The position numbers and the translations under genes are program-made. Under the pieces are notes generated by a model, which saw nothing but the letters and a program-made list of their open reading frames with translations, made no database searches and was not told the origin of the DNA. Below, one piece after another: positions 1-14,000 of a stretch of DNA of 64,000 nt. Position 1 is the stretch's first letter; the number at the start of each line of letters is the position of its first letter. This stretch comes from Schistosoma mansoni (taxonomy: Eukaryota > Platyhelminthes > Trematoda > Strigeidida > Schistosomatidae), in assembly GCF_000237925.1 (NCBI RefSeq), contig NC_031496.1, positions 1,093,396 to 1,157,395 of the forward strand, given 5' to 3'.

Positions 1-669
1 ATAGGTACCACTATATTCCCCCGTAAATGCATACACAAAACTACATGGTTTTTCACCGGATGACACTACAGAGAGCCAGATCGTTTATATCTGTATTGGT
101 TCTGAAGAGTTCGTGGATATTATGGCCATTTATGCAAATCTCTATCTAGGGAACAAATAAGATCCTGATGATAGAAACTGTTACAAAATTTTCTTGTTTT
201 TTTTTAAAGCAGATGAACAATTCCTAGTTATGACGATAAAGTGATCTTATAAATGTATAACTTTTAAACTGATGATCAAGTTAAATTATCGAGCGAAAGT
301 TAGTATTCCAATTAAGTTTATGAGAATAATCTTTTCAAAACATATATATTCAAATTGAATATAATGCAGTCTGAAATACATTAATATGTCACTGTCTACT
401 TAATATTTCATTAACTTCAATTAAATTTTCTGAACACCGGCCATTTACACAATGATTCCTTTTAAAATATTTAGATACTGAGCGTTTAGCTGCCCCCATC
501 TGTCAGATATACGGTATCACAGACAAGACAGTAATATAGTTCTTACATAATAACTATGACTGATTGACCAGAATTAAAACTTGTCCAAAGTTACTTAATT
601 CCGATTATTAATTCATATCTGAAGAGTATTATCTGTCTTGGGACATATGTAATTTATTATTGAGCATAT
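1..669. other. Unassigned AT-rich stretch
   Basis: I recognise no gene, RNA or repeat here. The phosphatase reading frame at 1215 begins with two codon bases supplied from upstream, so an earlier exon must exist. I could not place it in this stretch. Confidence 0.4.
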
Positions 670-945
670 AGATATATTTGTTGCTAGTAACTTGCCATAT
701 AGGACACATATTTAGGAAATCACCCAACTGCGTCACAAGACAAGCTCTCATATGGAATCCCGAAGGCCAAGGGAAAAGAGGAACACCAAAGAACTTATTA
801 CTCCGACAGATACAGACAGACATGAGAAGAATGAACAAAAATTGGATAGAATTAGAAAGGAAGGCCCAGGACATAATGGGTTGAAGAATGCTGGTCGGCG
901 GCCTATGCTCCATTGTGAGTATCAGGCATAAGTAAGTAACTTGCT
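670..945 (+). mobile_element. LINE 3' fragment with TAAG tail
   Basis: Translation of 678-884 gives the C-terminal tail of a LINE reverse-transcriptase protein ([20 protein letters not shown], then a GKRG-PKN segment and a [10 protein letters not shown] segment). The copy ends in a short tail of TAAG repeats. The same tail occurs in both orientations at 9.5, 29.8, 32.4, 36.1 and 36.4 kb. It is a 5'-truncated dead copy upstream of the phosphatase exons. Confidence 0.8.
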
Positions 946-1214
946 ATTCTTTTCACTTGATTAACTATGTATGGTGTCTCGTAAAACTGTATCTCATTCT
1001 GGTCTTTCTAGATTACTTGATATTAAACAACATATATGTAAACCATCTATCCGAATAGTGTTCATAATATTTTTAAAAATTATCAAAATGTAATATTACT
1101 GTTTGTTTTTTTCCTTCTATTTCAGCTCTTTAAGATTTTCTCAGTTTATATAAGTGTGCAATACATTTTACTATGTGAGTATATTTAATCCAATGATAAT
1201 ATTATAATTTTTAG

Positions 1215-1308
1215 GGAAAATTCAATGAAACTTTTACAAGTTCAAGTTTTCTTTCGTCATGGTGCACGAACACCTTTATTTCATGTAAAATCACCTATTT
1301 TTCCTGAG
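1215..1308 (+). CDS. ACP6: ACP6-like exon with RHGARTP catalytic loop
   Basis: The acceptor TTTTTAG precedes 1215 and the donor GAG|GTACAT follows 1308. The exon enters in phase 2 and leaves in phase 0. It encodes (G)[20 protein letters not shown], then [11 protein letters not shown]. Because the frame is open through the acceptor, this is not the first coding exon. Confidence 0.88.
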
Positions 1309-4300
1309 GTACATATATATATTACCATAACTATGGTATATTATTCTATTCCAGGCTCTATGGACTCCAGAAATATCTACCGATCTACCACATACTTTAT
1401 TTCCTTATTGTTTAATTGATATTTCTACACAGAAACAAGTTCAATTATCTCCTGACTATTTAGATAAATTATTTATCTTACCTGTAAGACCTTTCGTCTT
1501 TGTTATCATTAAAAAACGAATTTGATCTTAGGGTGGAAATAAAGTTGGTGAATTAACCAAAGGTGGTCAACAAGATGCTTTTAATTTAGGTATTCGTTTA
1601 AAAAAACAATATAAAGAGAATTCTAATTTCTTACCATATACATTTCAACCATCACAATTTTAGTATGTCTATTCCAAATCATACGCATAAATCTGTGTTA
1701 TTCTTTCGTTAGTTTAAGGACCACTTTCATTGCTAGAACTATTAAATCACTTCGTTGTGTTATGGCTGGTTTATATGGTGATAATATATCATTAAGTAAG
1801 TATGATTACATTCACATACTACTTAAACACTTTTATTATAGCTGAACCTGTCAATTTTGAATGTGAAAAACTAAATACTGAAATTCTTTTTCCAAATCCA
1901 CATATATGTGAACTTCTTTTACAATTATTCAATGATGGTGTTACAGAGTGTTGCAAGTCTAAAACGTTTCAAGAAATAAAACAAAAACTGAAAGAAATTT
2001 TAGGTAAGTATTATTAGTGATTACTTTAGTGTAAAAGATGTCATTTCATTTTTATGTGATACTTTAGCTCTTATTTAATCTCATTTGCTTTATTATACAC
2101 TCTCTGTTCAATAAATAAACGAATGAAGGTCATATATTGCATATTTTGCAAAGTTTAGGGGTGGGACTAAACTTTATGGATGAAGCCATCGCGGGTTTTC
2201 AAGGTCACGGCTCGATCACGATTAAGGTTAAAACCCTAACCCCAAACCTTAACCCTAATCCTAACCCTAACCCTAAACCATACTAACATACCAACAACAT
2301 TGAAGCTATGTGTTCGAGGCTAGAAGAAGTTTTGAAACCTTATCATGGCCCCAGAGGTCGACTACTATGGAGCCATATGGATGAATTCCTTTACTGTACG
2401 CACTATGATTTTAGAACTTGTGAACCTATATCTGACCTTGAGAAGTTTTTGAGTCATGTAAAAGAACAGTATCCGCTTTAATTTTTTAGTTTTGTATAAT
2501 ATATTTTTACTGTATACTAACTGTCTTCTAATTGGCCAATATTTCTCAAGGTCATTTGAGGTTCGTTCAAAGGTCGTCCATAAAGTTTAGTCTCGCCAGT
2601 TTAGGAAACGTCATCCTTATCGTATTTAAAATACTCCTCACTTGTGCCAGTTAACTTATCCTATCTCCGTCTCCACTATTCAAAACATTCATGAAAATGC
2701 TTCGAAGTTCGGCTCTTTAGCTGCTTTGTCATTTTTTCACCCTTTTTTTTCACAATTCTAAGTGTGTCATCAAGATCAACCGTACAGATAATTTTCATAA
2801 ATTTAATCAGTCAATAATCATTTTTTATCATGAATCGGCTATTTGAAAGTACAAGTGACTGCACACATACAGTAGTTACATCAGATTGGGTAACCGATGG
2901 TCATCATGATCTTACTTTATTCTTATATTCTCCATAGCATACACTGAAACTTTGGATCCATTTACAATAAACTGTTCTATCCAATACACTATCTTCACCG
3001 GCAACTCTTAGTATTTCATGGTTTTTTATTAAGATTTTTTGATACGTTTTAACAAAAACTTGATGTAGTTCAATCTACGTCTTTATTAGACAGCTCATAT
3101 AATTTAAGTAATTAATTTATAGTTAAATAGTTACCATGTACACAATCGTGTGTTTGAGTTTGAGTTACACTTTGTGTGTAGGTCTTAATAATACTGATAT
3201 CAGCACTACTTCTCCAACTGTTTTTAATACTACTTGATTGCTTAAAGCGACATGGATTGGAGTTGAAACTTGCTAAAGAGAGGTTGAAAGACTAATGTTT
3301 TTACCCATTTAAACACACTACCTCATCTAAATACTAATACTGATTTACAACTTAGTGCCTTTTGTGTTTGACATCCTATCACTTAGTTGCACATTTCAGT
3401 TCAAATATAATTACCCTGGCTCCGAAATTAAGTAGTGTCTGTTTAACTTCTCTTCCCCCCCCAACACATACACGATTTGCTAACTAACTCGAATTAAGTT
3501 AATGAGTTTAATGTATGATATATATTCTTAATATAAAGAGTATATATTGTATGCTAGTGTTTTTCAACCATATTGTTTGTTCAACAGCTAATGAATGGAC
3601 TAGGGTTTGAAGTTGCAACTTCTTGGTTGAGAGCCTAATGCTTTAATCACTCAACAACTATTCTATAATTTCTTTGATTAGACGATTCCATCTATGTTTC
3701 TAATGGAATCGAATACATGAGAGTATTGTTACTCTACAATCCATTGTTAGGTATCAAAACTTGAGAATTTTAAACGATATTTAATGTAAATAAAATCGAA
3801 GGGGGTTTTGTGAAGATTTTAGTCATTTTATATGGTTGACATCATTAGTCAATTGAAGCTAGACCACCATAGAAAACCCAGAAGCATTGGACGGACGTTT
3901 CGTCCTATTATGGGACTGCTCAGCAGTGCGCATCCACGATTCAAGAGGTATTTCCTGAAGTTCCAGTGAGAAACAGTGACCAGTGGAGTTCAACTAGGTC
4001 TGTTGTGAGATATCAACTCACTGAAGACATCGGTGAATGTGTCACTCACTTTCGTGGATCGGTTGAAGCTAGAAAATAACACCATTGGATGCCGGCTCAG
4101 TGGTCTAGAGGTTAAGCGCTCGCGCGCGAAACTGATAGGCCCTGGGTTGGAATCTCATGAGGCGGGATTGTGGATTCGCACTGCTGAGGAGTCCCACAAT
4201 AGGAAGAAACGACTGTCCAATGTTACCAGGTTTTCCATGTTGGTTTAGCTTCAATTGATTCATGATCTCAACTATACGTAAATAAAATAATCATTTTTTC

Positions 4301-7300
4301 TTCGATTCTAAATCATGTACTATCTAATGTTGATCTTTGTTCTCCGCTTTGATGATGTTATATAAAATATGTAACTTATAAAGGAATTCGAACTATTTAA
4401 ATCCATACACAAACAATGGTTTTGCTAAATAACACATACTAACTAAAAGTAAATATTGATAAATTTCTATGGAATTGGTTGCTTTCATAAATTTAAGTCA
4501 AGCAAAGAATGACATTGATGATAGACTATATTAAATTCCACTGTATTTTGTTAGTTTATCTTTAGTTATATAAAAGCTAATAGGTTTCATTATGTTAAAT
4601 GTTTAATGTTGAAATGGTAAGGACCCCCAAATGCCCTGCTACGGCCAAGAGTGGGGAGAGTTCGCTCTCCCTCTTGAAATGCTCTCACATGGCCACGAGT
4701 ATATAGCCTCTGCCAGGGAAGTCCTACTCACTGCCTTCTCGTGGCAATACTGTTGTTTACGAAATTGAGAGGACGAAAAGCGAATGTCCGGCGCTTTAAC
4801 CGGGTTGGTGGATGTGGAGGATCCACCTGGGGGAGTTGGAAGACCCTCATTCCAAACCAATGGTGCACCTGGGCCCCAGTATCCTGATGGAACAAATGGC
4901 GTATGAACCAAATGTTAACGGCTACCATGGGACTGCATCTCCTTACGATGCTCCACTGCTTTGTGGATCAGACCTTTAGGTCAAAGGCTCGGGGGTGTGG
5001 CCCCCTATGAAAACCACCTGCTTCGGTTTGGGCACCTGGGCAGTATCACAACTCTCACACAAATCAAATGAGATTTGTGAGGCGCATATTTATCTGGTGC
5101 TTCGTTGTACCAATATTTATGTGTTTAAATAAATAAATAAGGATTTGTAGCTCAGGTGAATAATTTTAGTAGAGTTTCATTCTTTAAGTTGTATGATTTA
5201 GTCGTTAAGCTTTTATTGTTGTTCTGAATAACATCATTACCACAAATATTAGGTAGATATGAAGTATCCCAAATTTTTTCATATATGTCTAACAGTTTGT
5301 CTTGTCGAACTCGATTTTGATTGTTTAATGTTGACTTTTAACTTGTTATTATCTGTATAATTGTTTTGATTATATTCCCCTTTAGTCTGATTCTTGGTGT
5401 GTCATGAAAATCTAAAAGGTTTAGTAAGAAAAGACGTGTGAACTGAATTCATTCTATTACACAACACAAGCTAAGATGTAAAGTATATGCAATGAATGCA
5501 TTCAAAATAATCAACAAACAAGCTATTTCGACATTATTAAAATTTATGGAGGCTTGAACCTGACCTTTGTATTGACAATGAGTCATTGGTTAATCTTCAT
5601 CTCCTTTGGTAACCAATGAATTTTGACCTCTTCTTAATTTTATTATTCAATTAATTATAGTGAGAATGTTTCGAATGCATCTCATTTATCTCTTCTTGGT
5701 AAAGCTTTTAAATTTCAACTAGATTACGTAACGGAAAACATCCTATTACTGTCACTTCTAACATTTTATAAAAGCCTATTTAAGAACAAAAATGGAATTC
5801 TTAAACGCATTTTTTCTATTTTGTTCACCTTAATATTTATTTTAATAGTCGAGATCATGAATCAAATGAAGCTAGACCACCATGGAAAACCTGGAAGCAT
5901 TGGACAGCCGTTTCGTTCTATTATAAGACTCCTTAGTGGCAGTGCGTATCCACAATCTCGCCTCGAGAGATTCCAACACAGGACCTATCAGTCTCGCACG
6001 CGAGCACCCAAACGACAGACCACTGAGCCGACTGGCATCCAACGGTGTTAATGTCTAACTTCAATCGATCCACGAAATTGAGCAACCATTCACCAATGTC
6101 ATCAGTGAGTTGATATCTCCCAACAGACCTGGTTGATCTCCACTGGTCACTGCTTCCCACCAGAACTCCAGGACATGTATCTTGAAGTCAGTCACCGTTG
6201 GATACCTGCTCAGTGGTCTATCGGTTAAGTGCACTGACTCGAGACTGATAGGTCCTGGGTTCGAATCTCGCGAGGTGGAATCGCGGATGCGCGCTGCCAC
6301 TGAGGAGTCCCACAATAGGACGACCATTCTTAGGTTAGTTATATGTTTTTATTATTATAAGCTTCAATCAACTTATGATTTAAACTATGAAAATACTGAA
6401 ATCGCCACAAAAACCCTTCTGATAATAACATATATTTTTATTGCATAATTGTTAACTAACTAAACTATTCATATTCATGTCCCCCTTATTATGAGCTTTA
6501 TTTTAACCTATGGAACTATTGTTATACGATTAACCATTCTTGAGTTATCCCTAGTCTATTAATTACTGCCTCTAACATTCACAGCCACATCTGGCTGCAT
6601 CATGTACAAATGTTATTTTCTATTTTATTGGTACGGTGTAGTCAGTCTGTTTGGTATATGAACTCAGTATGTTTGAAACATAATGATTCATATTGTAGAG
6701 GGTGTTCAGGACTTAACTGGCTGAGCTAGGCAGAAAGCAGGATAGATAGAATACTCTAGACTTCTCATGCGGCTTTTGTGTATCATTGGTCCGATCAATA
6801 AATCATTGCTCTCTAATTGGCGATATTATTACGTCATACATTGACATAACATCTAGGCAATCACAAGTTATAACAATATGCGAACTGTTTTGAATAAAGA
6901 AACATAATCAATCAACATATTATTATCTATCTCCAACACAAGAAACATGGAAAAAAATTAACTATAGTTTATATTTGAAATACGTTTATTATATATCAGT
7001 CTAATATATAAAAGAACAAGTCGCTTAGATAAGTATTCTAATTAACATGGAATAGGAAATGCCGTGGTACGGTCGAGGGTGGGAAGAGTTAACTCTCATC
7101 CTCGAAATACTCTCACATGGTTATGCGTATACAGCCACTGACAGGGAAGTCCTAACCAACTGCCTTCTGGAGGCAATAATGTTGTTTACCAAATTGAGAA
7201 GACGAAAACTGGATGTCCGTTGATATAACAAGGTTGGGGGATATGGTGGATTCACATAGGAGAGTTGGAAAACCCTCATTCCAAACCAACGGTGAACATG

Positions 7301-8035
7301 GGTTGTAGGAATCTGAGGAAACAAATGAAGTATGAACCTATTGTTGGTCACCGACTACCATGAGACTGTATCTCATACCGTTGGATACCGGCTCAGTGGT
7401 CTATCGGTTAAGTGCACTGACTCGAGACTGATAGGTCCTGGGTTCGAATCTCGCGAGTGCGGGATCGTGGATACGCACTGCTGAGGAGTCCTATAATAGG
7501 ACGAAACTGTCGTCCAATGCTTCCAGGTTTTCCATGATGGTCTAGCTTCAATTAACTCATGATTTAAACTATGAAAATACTGAAATCTCCACTAAAAACC
7601 CATTCAGAAAGTGATACATTGAAATTTTCATAATCTAGTTTTCTCCTTGTTGTTGTTGTTGTTTGGAAACATTATTTCGAATTCATTCACTAAAAGTACA
7701 ATCATTTTTACACCTTCACATTAGTAACTTAAATTGATTTTTGTTACTATCACTTTCTTATTTTTTGTTAAAAAAAAAATGGATACGATTGATAGAAAGG
7801 AAAAAAAAGAAGAAAAAACAAAAAAAATAGAGGAAATAATGGGCATATTAGTTAAAGATTTTTTTTTGTATATTTACTCAGAAACAAGAAAAAAATTTTT
7901 TTTATTGATTATTATTCTTATTTATTATTGATTTATTGTTGTTGTTATCTTGGAGATAAATTTGTAGAAAAAAATAATGTATGTATCATGTACTTCTAGC
8001 GTGTTGTCTTTCATCTATAAAGGTGTAACTTGGTT

Positions 8036-8070
<35 letters not shown>

Positions 8071-11000
8071 ATGTGTATGTGTGTGTGTTTGGATTTGGAT
8101 AAATAACCATATTGAATAGGTTCAATGAATAGACTAAATTATTCTTCTTTTGTTTCAACAAAAAAAAAAGAAGAAAGCATTCTTTGTCCAGTATTCATTA
8201 CATTCTATAGGCTTGAATTTACTTTAGGAAAGTACTTCTGTATGTTTTTGAAAAAAATGCAACGAAAACTGTTTTTATTGTAGAATAGTGTAGCTTGATA
8301 GTTTTGTAGTGAACAGAATACGGGTGGGGACCATCTAATGTATTTAAGCACAAATTATTTTATTCAAACACATAAATATTAGTACAAACGGGCACCATAT
8401 ATATATATATATGCGCCATACAACTCTCATTTGATTTGTGTGAGGGTTATGATACTGCCCGGGTGCCCCGACCGAAACATGTGGTTTTCTTAGGAGGCCA
8501 CACCCGGAGCCCTTGACCTAAAGGTCTGATCCACAAGGTAGTAGAGCATCAAAAGGAGATGCAGTCCCATGGTAGCCGTTAACATTTGGTTCATACGCCA
8601 TTTGTTCCCTTAGGATTCTAGAGCCCGTTTTCATCGTTGGTTTGCTATCAGTGTTTCTTAGCTCTCCTGGGTGAACTTTCCGTGTCCACCAACCCGGTTA
8701 AAACGCCGGACATTCACTTTTCGTCCTGTTAATTTCGTAAACAACAGTAATGTGGCAAGAAGGCAGTGAGTAGGACTTCCCTGGTAAAGGCTATATACGC
8801 GTGGCCATATGAGAGCATTTCGAGAGGGTGTGATCTCCCCACTCTCGACCGTACCAGGAAACCTTAATACAGAAAATCTAGTTTCACTTCAATCTTTTTA
8901 CAATTGGAATATCTTTAATTTTATTCTATAAAATTGTAAACTAAATTACTGAATTATATTGATCAGTTCACTTCTTTTTTTTTGATATCCAATCTAATTC
9001 CCAATCAATCTCTTAAATAAACATTTAATTTAAACTAAGTGGTTGACCAATTACCGTCTCTCTCACTCTCAGTAAATGATATGAATGAATCTGTAAAATT
9101 ATAATACAAAACTGATTAATCAATCCTTTTAGATTTACCTTTGAGTTTTCAGTCGATGATTTTAGGGATCGACCTGGATAGATGTTCTATTTCTTATCGA
9201 TTTGGTAGTTAATTAATTTCAATGAAGGATTTCCTTGCTAACCCGACTCTGGTTGACATGGGTCAGAATCGATCACAATGGTGTAGGTGTATACACTCTC
9301 TATCTTCCTTTGAACCGTGAGATTAATATTCCTTCATATCTGTTTTCCTTCTTATACTATATCCTTATATTCAACCTTTCTTTTATATATTACCTTTACC
9401 TTGCTTTAAACTATACAAAATTCTGGGTTTTATTCGACAAATTATTTGTAGTAAATAAGATATCTACAGAAAATGTTCTTACTTACTTACTTACGCCTGT
9501 TACCCCTCGTGGAGGAGCATAGGCCGCACACCAGTTTTCTCCATCCAACCCTTTCCTTGGCAGTCCTTTCCAGTTCTTTCCAGTTGTTATTCATCCTTTT
9601 AATATCTGCTTCTATTTCCCGGCGTAATGTGTTCTTTGGCCTTTCTCTTTTTTGCTTCTCTTCCGGATTCCAAGTGAGGGATTGTCTCATGATGCATTTC
9701 GATGATTTCCTTAGTGTGTGTGTCTTATCCACTTCCAACGACTTTTCCTGATTTTGTTTTCACCTGGATGCTGGTTTGTCTTCTCTCACAGAGGGCTGTT
9801 GCTGATAGTATCCGGCCAGTGAATGTTGAGTATTTTGCGTAGACACAGAAAATGTTCACTTTGAAAATTATAATTCTTAAATTTTCTATGACAATTTAAT
9901 GATCTAGTAGTAAACATCCTCATTATTAAGTCCGATTGTTGTGAACGGAAGACTGGTTTGGGACAATCGAATGTTTTAAGCACAAGTTACAGACTATCTC
10001 ACTAAATTCTGATGATCATACAACTAACAGTTAATTTGCAAACTATCAATCAATTGTCTCAATCTTCACTGTTTCTTCTGTAAATATCAGTTCATCTTCC
10101 CTAATTCCATTGTTCATGCATTTTCCTACCAATTGAGCTTCATTTAAGTTCTTTCCTTATCGGTCGTCTGCCAAAATACATTCAATGTCTGACGATCACC
10201 ATATACTACTTATATGGATATAAGTAGACCACACCACACGATGATCCTGAGCTCTACTTGACGAAATTCAGGGGATACCCATTGCTAAGAGTCTTCTTAT
10301 GAAATGTAACAACTAGTTGATTTCAGCATTCCAGTTGAAATCATTCTGTTGTTTACAGCATGTTTCTATAACGTATCAAATTAGGGCTTGTCAATTAAGT
10401 TGTTTATTTTCAAAATCAAAATAGTCATTTATGTAACATGATAATAACTCTGTTTTAAGTAGATGTATTAAGCATTATATATTGTGAAATAATGGTTTCT
10501 GTGTAGCTGAAAAACTATATTTCCAATCAAGTTATCATTCACATTCATATCTCATTTGAACGTTGACAGTAGATTAAAATGGCACCATCAACGACCTTTC
10601 TAGTATGTATTATTAGGTTTCATATGTCATTTACTGCAAAAACATGTCAGTCAGTCACAATGTAGAACTTTGTACGTACGTACGTACATCAGTTCGAGTT
10701 GCCATACCACATTACCACAGAGATGCAGTTGTTGATTCCAATCCCATAGTGGTAGAAGTAGTAAGAGTATAAGCAGTAATAGGAAAGATTAGGGTTTGAA
10801 GATGTTATTGAAGGAGTATAATCCAGTGAAATAAATTTGAAAGGAGAAAAAAGATAGAGACATGAAGAATTCAGAAGATTAGAATTTGGTGGAACACAAA
10901 GAGTGGATGCGACTTCGCCATTGCAAAGGTGCATGCATAAACATGTACATCTTTAGATTGAGTGTTATGATTATTTATTTATTTGAACATATAAATATTG

Positions 11001-14000
11001 GTACAAAAGGACACTAAATACATATGCGTCACACAACTCACTTGATTTATGATGCTGTCCGGGTGTCCAAACAGAAGCACATGATATTCTTAAAGGGCCA
11101 CACCTAGAGCCTTAGACCTGAAGGTCTAATTCACATGGCAGTGGAGCAACTTTATGAGATACAGTCTCATGGTAGTCGGTGACCAACACTAGGTTCATTC
11201 TCCATTTGTTTTCTCAGATTCTTACAACCCATGTTCACTATTGGTTTGGAAACAGGATTTTCCAACTCTCCTAAGTGAATCCTCCACATTCACCAACCTT
11301 GTTATAGCCCCGGACATTTGCTTTTCGTCTTCTCAATTTGGTAGACAACTTTGATGCCACGAGAACGAAGTGAGTAGGACCTTCCTAGCGGAGTGTTATG
11401 ATTAGCCTTTTTCCAATTTGTTTTCGATTTGGAATATATTTGTTTTACTTTTTCAATAAAAATCTCTTCTGAATGTTTTCACAATGATGTCACTTTTTTG
11501 TAATATATCAGCCAAATATTTCTATAGTTGAAATCCTTCTCAATCGAAGCTAGACCACCATGGAAAACCTGGAAGAACTGGACGGCCGTTTCGTCCTATT
11601 GTGGGACTCCTCAGTGGCAGTGCGCATCCACAATCTCGCCTCACGAAATTCGAACCGAGGTTTTCCATGGTGGTCTAGCTTCAATTGACCCATTATTTTA
11701 ACTGTATAAATTACTGAAATCTCCACAATACTCCTTCTGATAATAATCATATGCTCACTGACTGACTTCAAGAGATATTTCCAGTTCTAGTGATAAATAA
11801 TGACCAGTGGAGTTCAACCAGGTCTGTTATGAGATAATAACTCACTAAATACAATTGTGAACGGTTGCTCAACTTCGTGGATTGGTTGAAGTTAGACATT
11901 AACACCGTTGGATGCCGATCGGCTCAGTGGTTTAGTGTTTAAGTGCTCTGGCGCGAGACTGATAGGTCCTAAGTTAGAATCTCGCAAGGTGGGATCATGG
12001 ATGCGCACTACTGAGAAGTCTTACAATAAGACGAAACGGCTGTTCAGTGCTTCCAGGTTTCTATGATGGTCTAGCTTCAATTGACTCATGATTTCAATTA
12101 TATAATATTACTAAAATCTTCACAAAAACCCCTTCTGATAATATAATTGCTTAGGCTTATTTAACATCATTAATTCAAAGCTCAATAAATGATTTTAGTA
12201 TTCTATCAAATTGAATTAATATTCTTATATTAAAACAATATTGTTCAAATGTAAATTATTCTGTTTCCGGTCATATTATTTTGGTTAGTTATAGATAATA
12301 CAATATTTCAATGTAAATGCATATAGATTGTCTATGTTATTATCACAAATCAAATCATAGCATAGTATAATGGTAAATTTTTCAAGATGAAAAGGTAAAG
12401 AATAAGGGAATATACTGATATCCATGATAGTAGAATGTAAAGCGTAAGACAGATAGTTAAAAAAAAAGGAAAGAGAAACTGATGTAATTGAAGTAAACGA
12501 TGAAGAATATGAGATATATATATTTTTGATGATAATATCTAAGCATTATATGGTATCGCACAAATCCTGTATGAGGGTCATGATTTTATTCAATTAATTT
12601 ACAGGGTACAGATTTGTGTACACACTCATTTGAAGGACTAGTGATAGTAACCAGTTTCCCAAACCTAAGTAATTAGGAAAGGTTCGAACTTGCTAGTTAC
12701 TGGCCGAAAGCCAGACGCTCTAACTACTGAGCCATCGCTACAAATTGACTTGATGAGGATGAGCAACGAACTAACATAAAAAATTCTCAATAGTTTATCA
12801 GTTCATAAGTGTTCATATCCTTGATGATTTTCAACTTGAAAAAAACGACAAACCAGCTAATTACTAATTTTTTGGTTTTAAATAGTTACTTGACTTATAT
12901 CGTTGTGTAATAGAAAAAATATTTGATAATTGACAATAACCATAAGCTCTGTCTATCATGATCGTATTTGATATTCAATCTGCTTGTTTACATAGTAATT
13001 CTAGTTAAGATGGCCCCCAAATGCCCTGGTACGGCCGAGAGTGGAGAGAGTTCGCTCTCGCTCTCGAAATGCTCTCACATGGCCACGCGTATATAGCCTC
13101 TCCCACACAAGTCCTACTCATTGCCTTATCGTGGCAGGGGTATTGCTTACAAATTGAGAGGACGAAAAACGAATGTCCGGCGCTTTAACCGGGTTGGTGG
13201 GTACAGAGGATCTACCTAGGGAAGTTGGAAAACCCTGATTCCAAACCAATGGTGCACATGGGCTCCAGTATCCTGATGGACCGAATGGCGTATGAATCAA
13301 TCGTTGGTCACCGGCTACCATGGGACCGTATCTCCTCACAATGCTTCATTGCCCTATGAATCAGACCTTTAGGTCAAAGGCTCCGGGCGTGGCTCCTTAA
13401 GAAAACCACCTGCTTCAGTTTGGGCACCTGGGTAGTATCACAGTCCTCACACAAATCAAATGAGATTTATGCGGCGCATATCTATATCTGGTTCCCCCTT
13501 TGTACCAATATTTATGTGTATAAATAAATAATCTAGTTACGATGAGAAAAGTGTATTCATGAACTATTAATAGTCATTTATTTCATTATAACCTAATTAT
13601 TCAATGTTTTCTATTGAATTTATAATGTTTAAAGTATTGAACTAGTTATTAGAAAATAGTTGATTGACATTTAGTTGTTTATTAATTACTTGTCATTTGT
13701 ATTGATTCATTCACTTAAGAGTCAAAACAATCAGCTTTCATATAATGGGTAGTAAGGTTTAATCATGCCTTCCATAAATCACTTTATACAGCTAGATAAC
13801 TAAATGATCTCTTTTGTTCTTCATATACATCCTGATGTAAAGTTAGTCAACCCTTCTTCAATATTAACACAGTTTGGTACAAATATGCACTGGTACAGGT
13901 TACCATACCTGATCGACACGACAAAATGAAATTAACAAGATATATAATAGAATAGACTTAGCAGCAATGGCAACATAAAGTCGAGGATTGTGAATAAAAT

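Noticed and set aside
2229-2279. Chromosome end
   Set aside because: Only about 50 bp of imperfect units, lying inside a transposon copy with normal sequence on both sides.
4639-4928. Overlapping minus-strand open frames in repeat A (also at 13.1, 18.5, 27.1, 57.8 kb)
   Set aside because: They recur only because repeat A recurs, differ in length and frame between copies, and show no protein family.
7390-7470. tRNA gene (A and B boxes present)
   Set aside because: The head is part of a dispersed SINE found many times with the same body; acceptor and anticodon stems do not close as in a working tRNA.
7734-7931. 65-residue Lys/Phe/Ile-rich open frame
   Set aside because: Low-complexity A and T runs produce it; no splice context or family motif.
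9937-10238. Repeat D as a Helitron (hairpin near the right end)
   Set aside because: Helitrons insert between A and T without target duplication and end in CTRR; here exact 4-bp duplications and TG...CA ends are seen.
12675-12745. tRNA gene on the minus strand
   Set aside because: Good boxes but no closing acceptor stem; more likely the head of another SINE.
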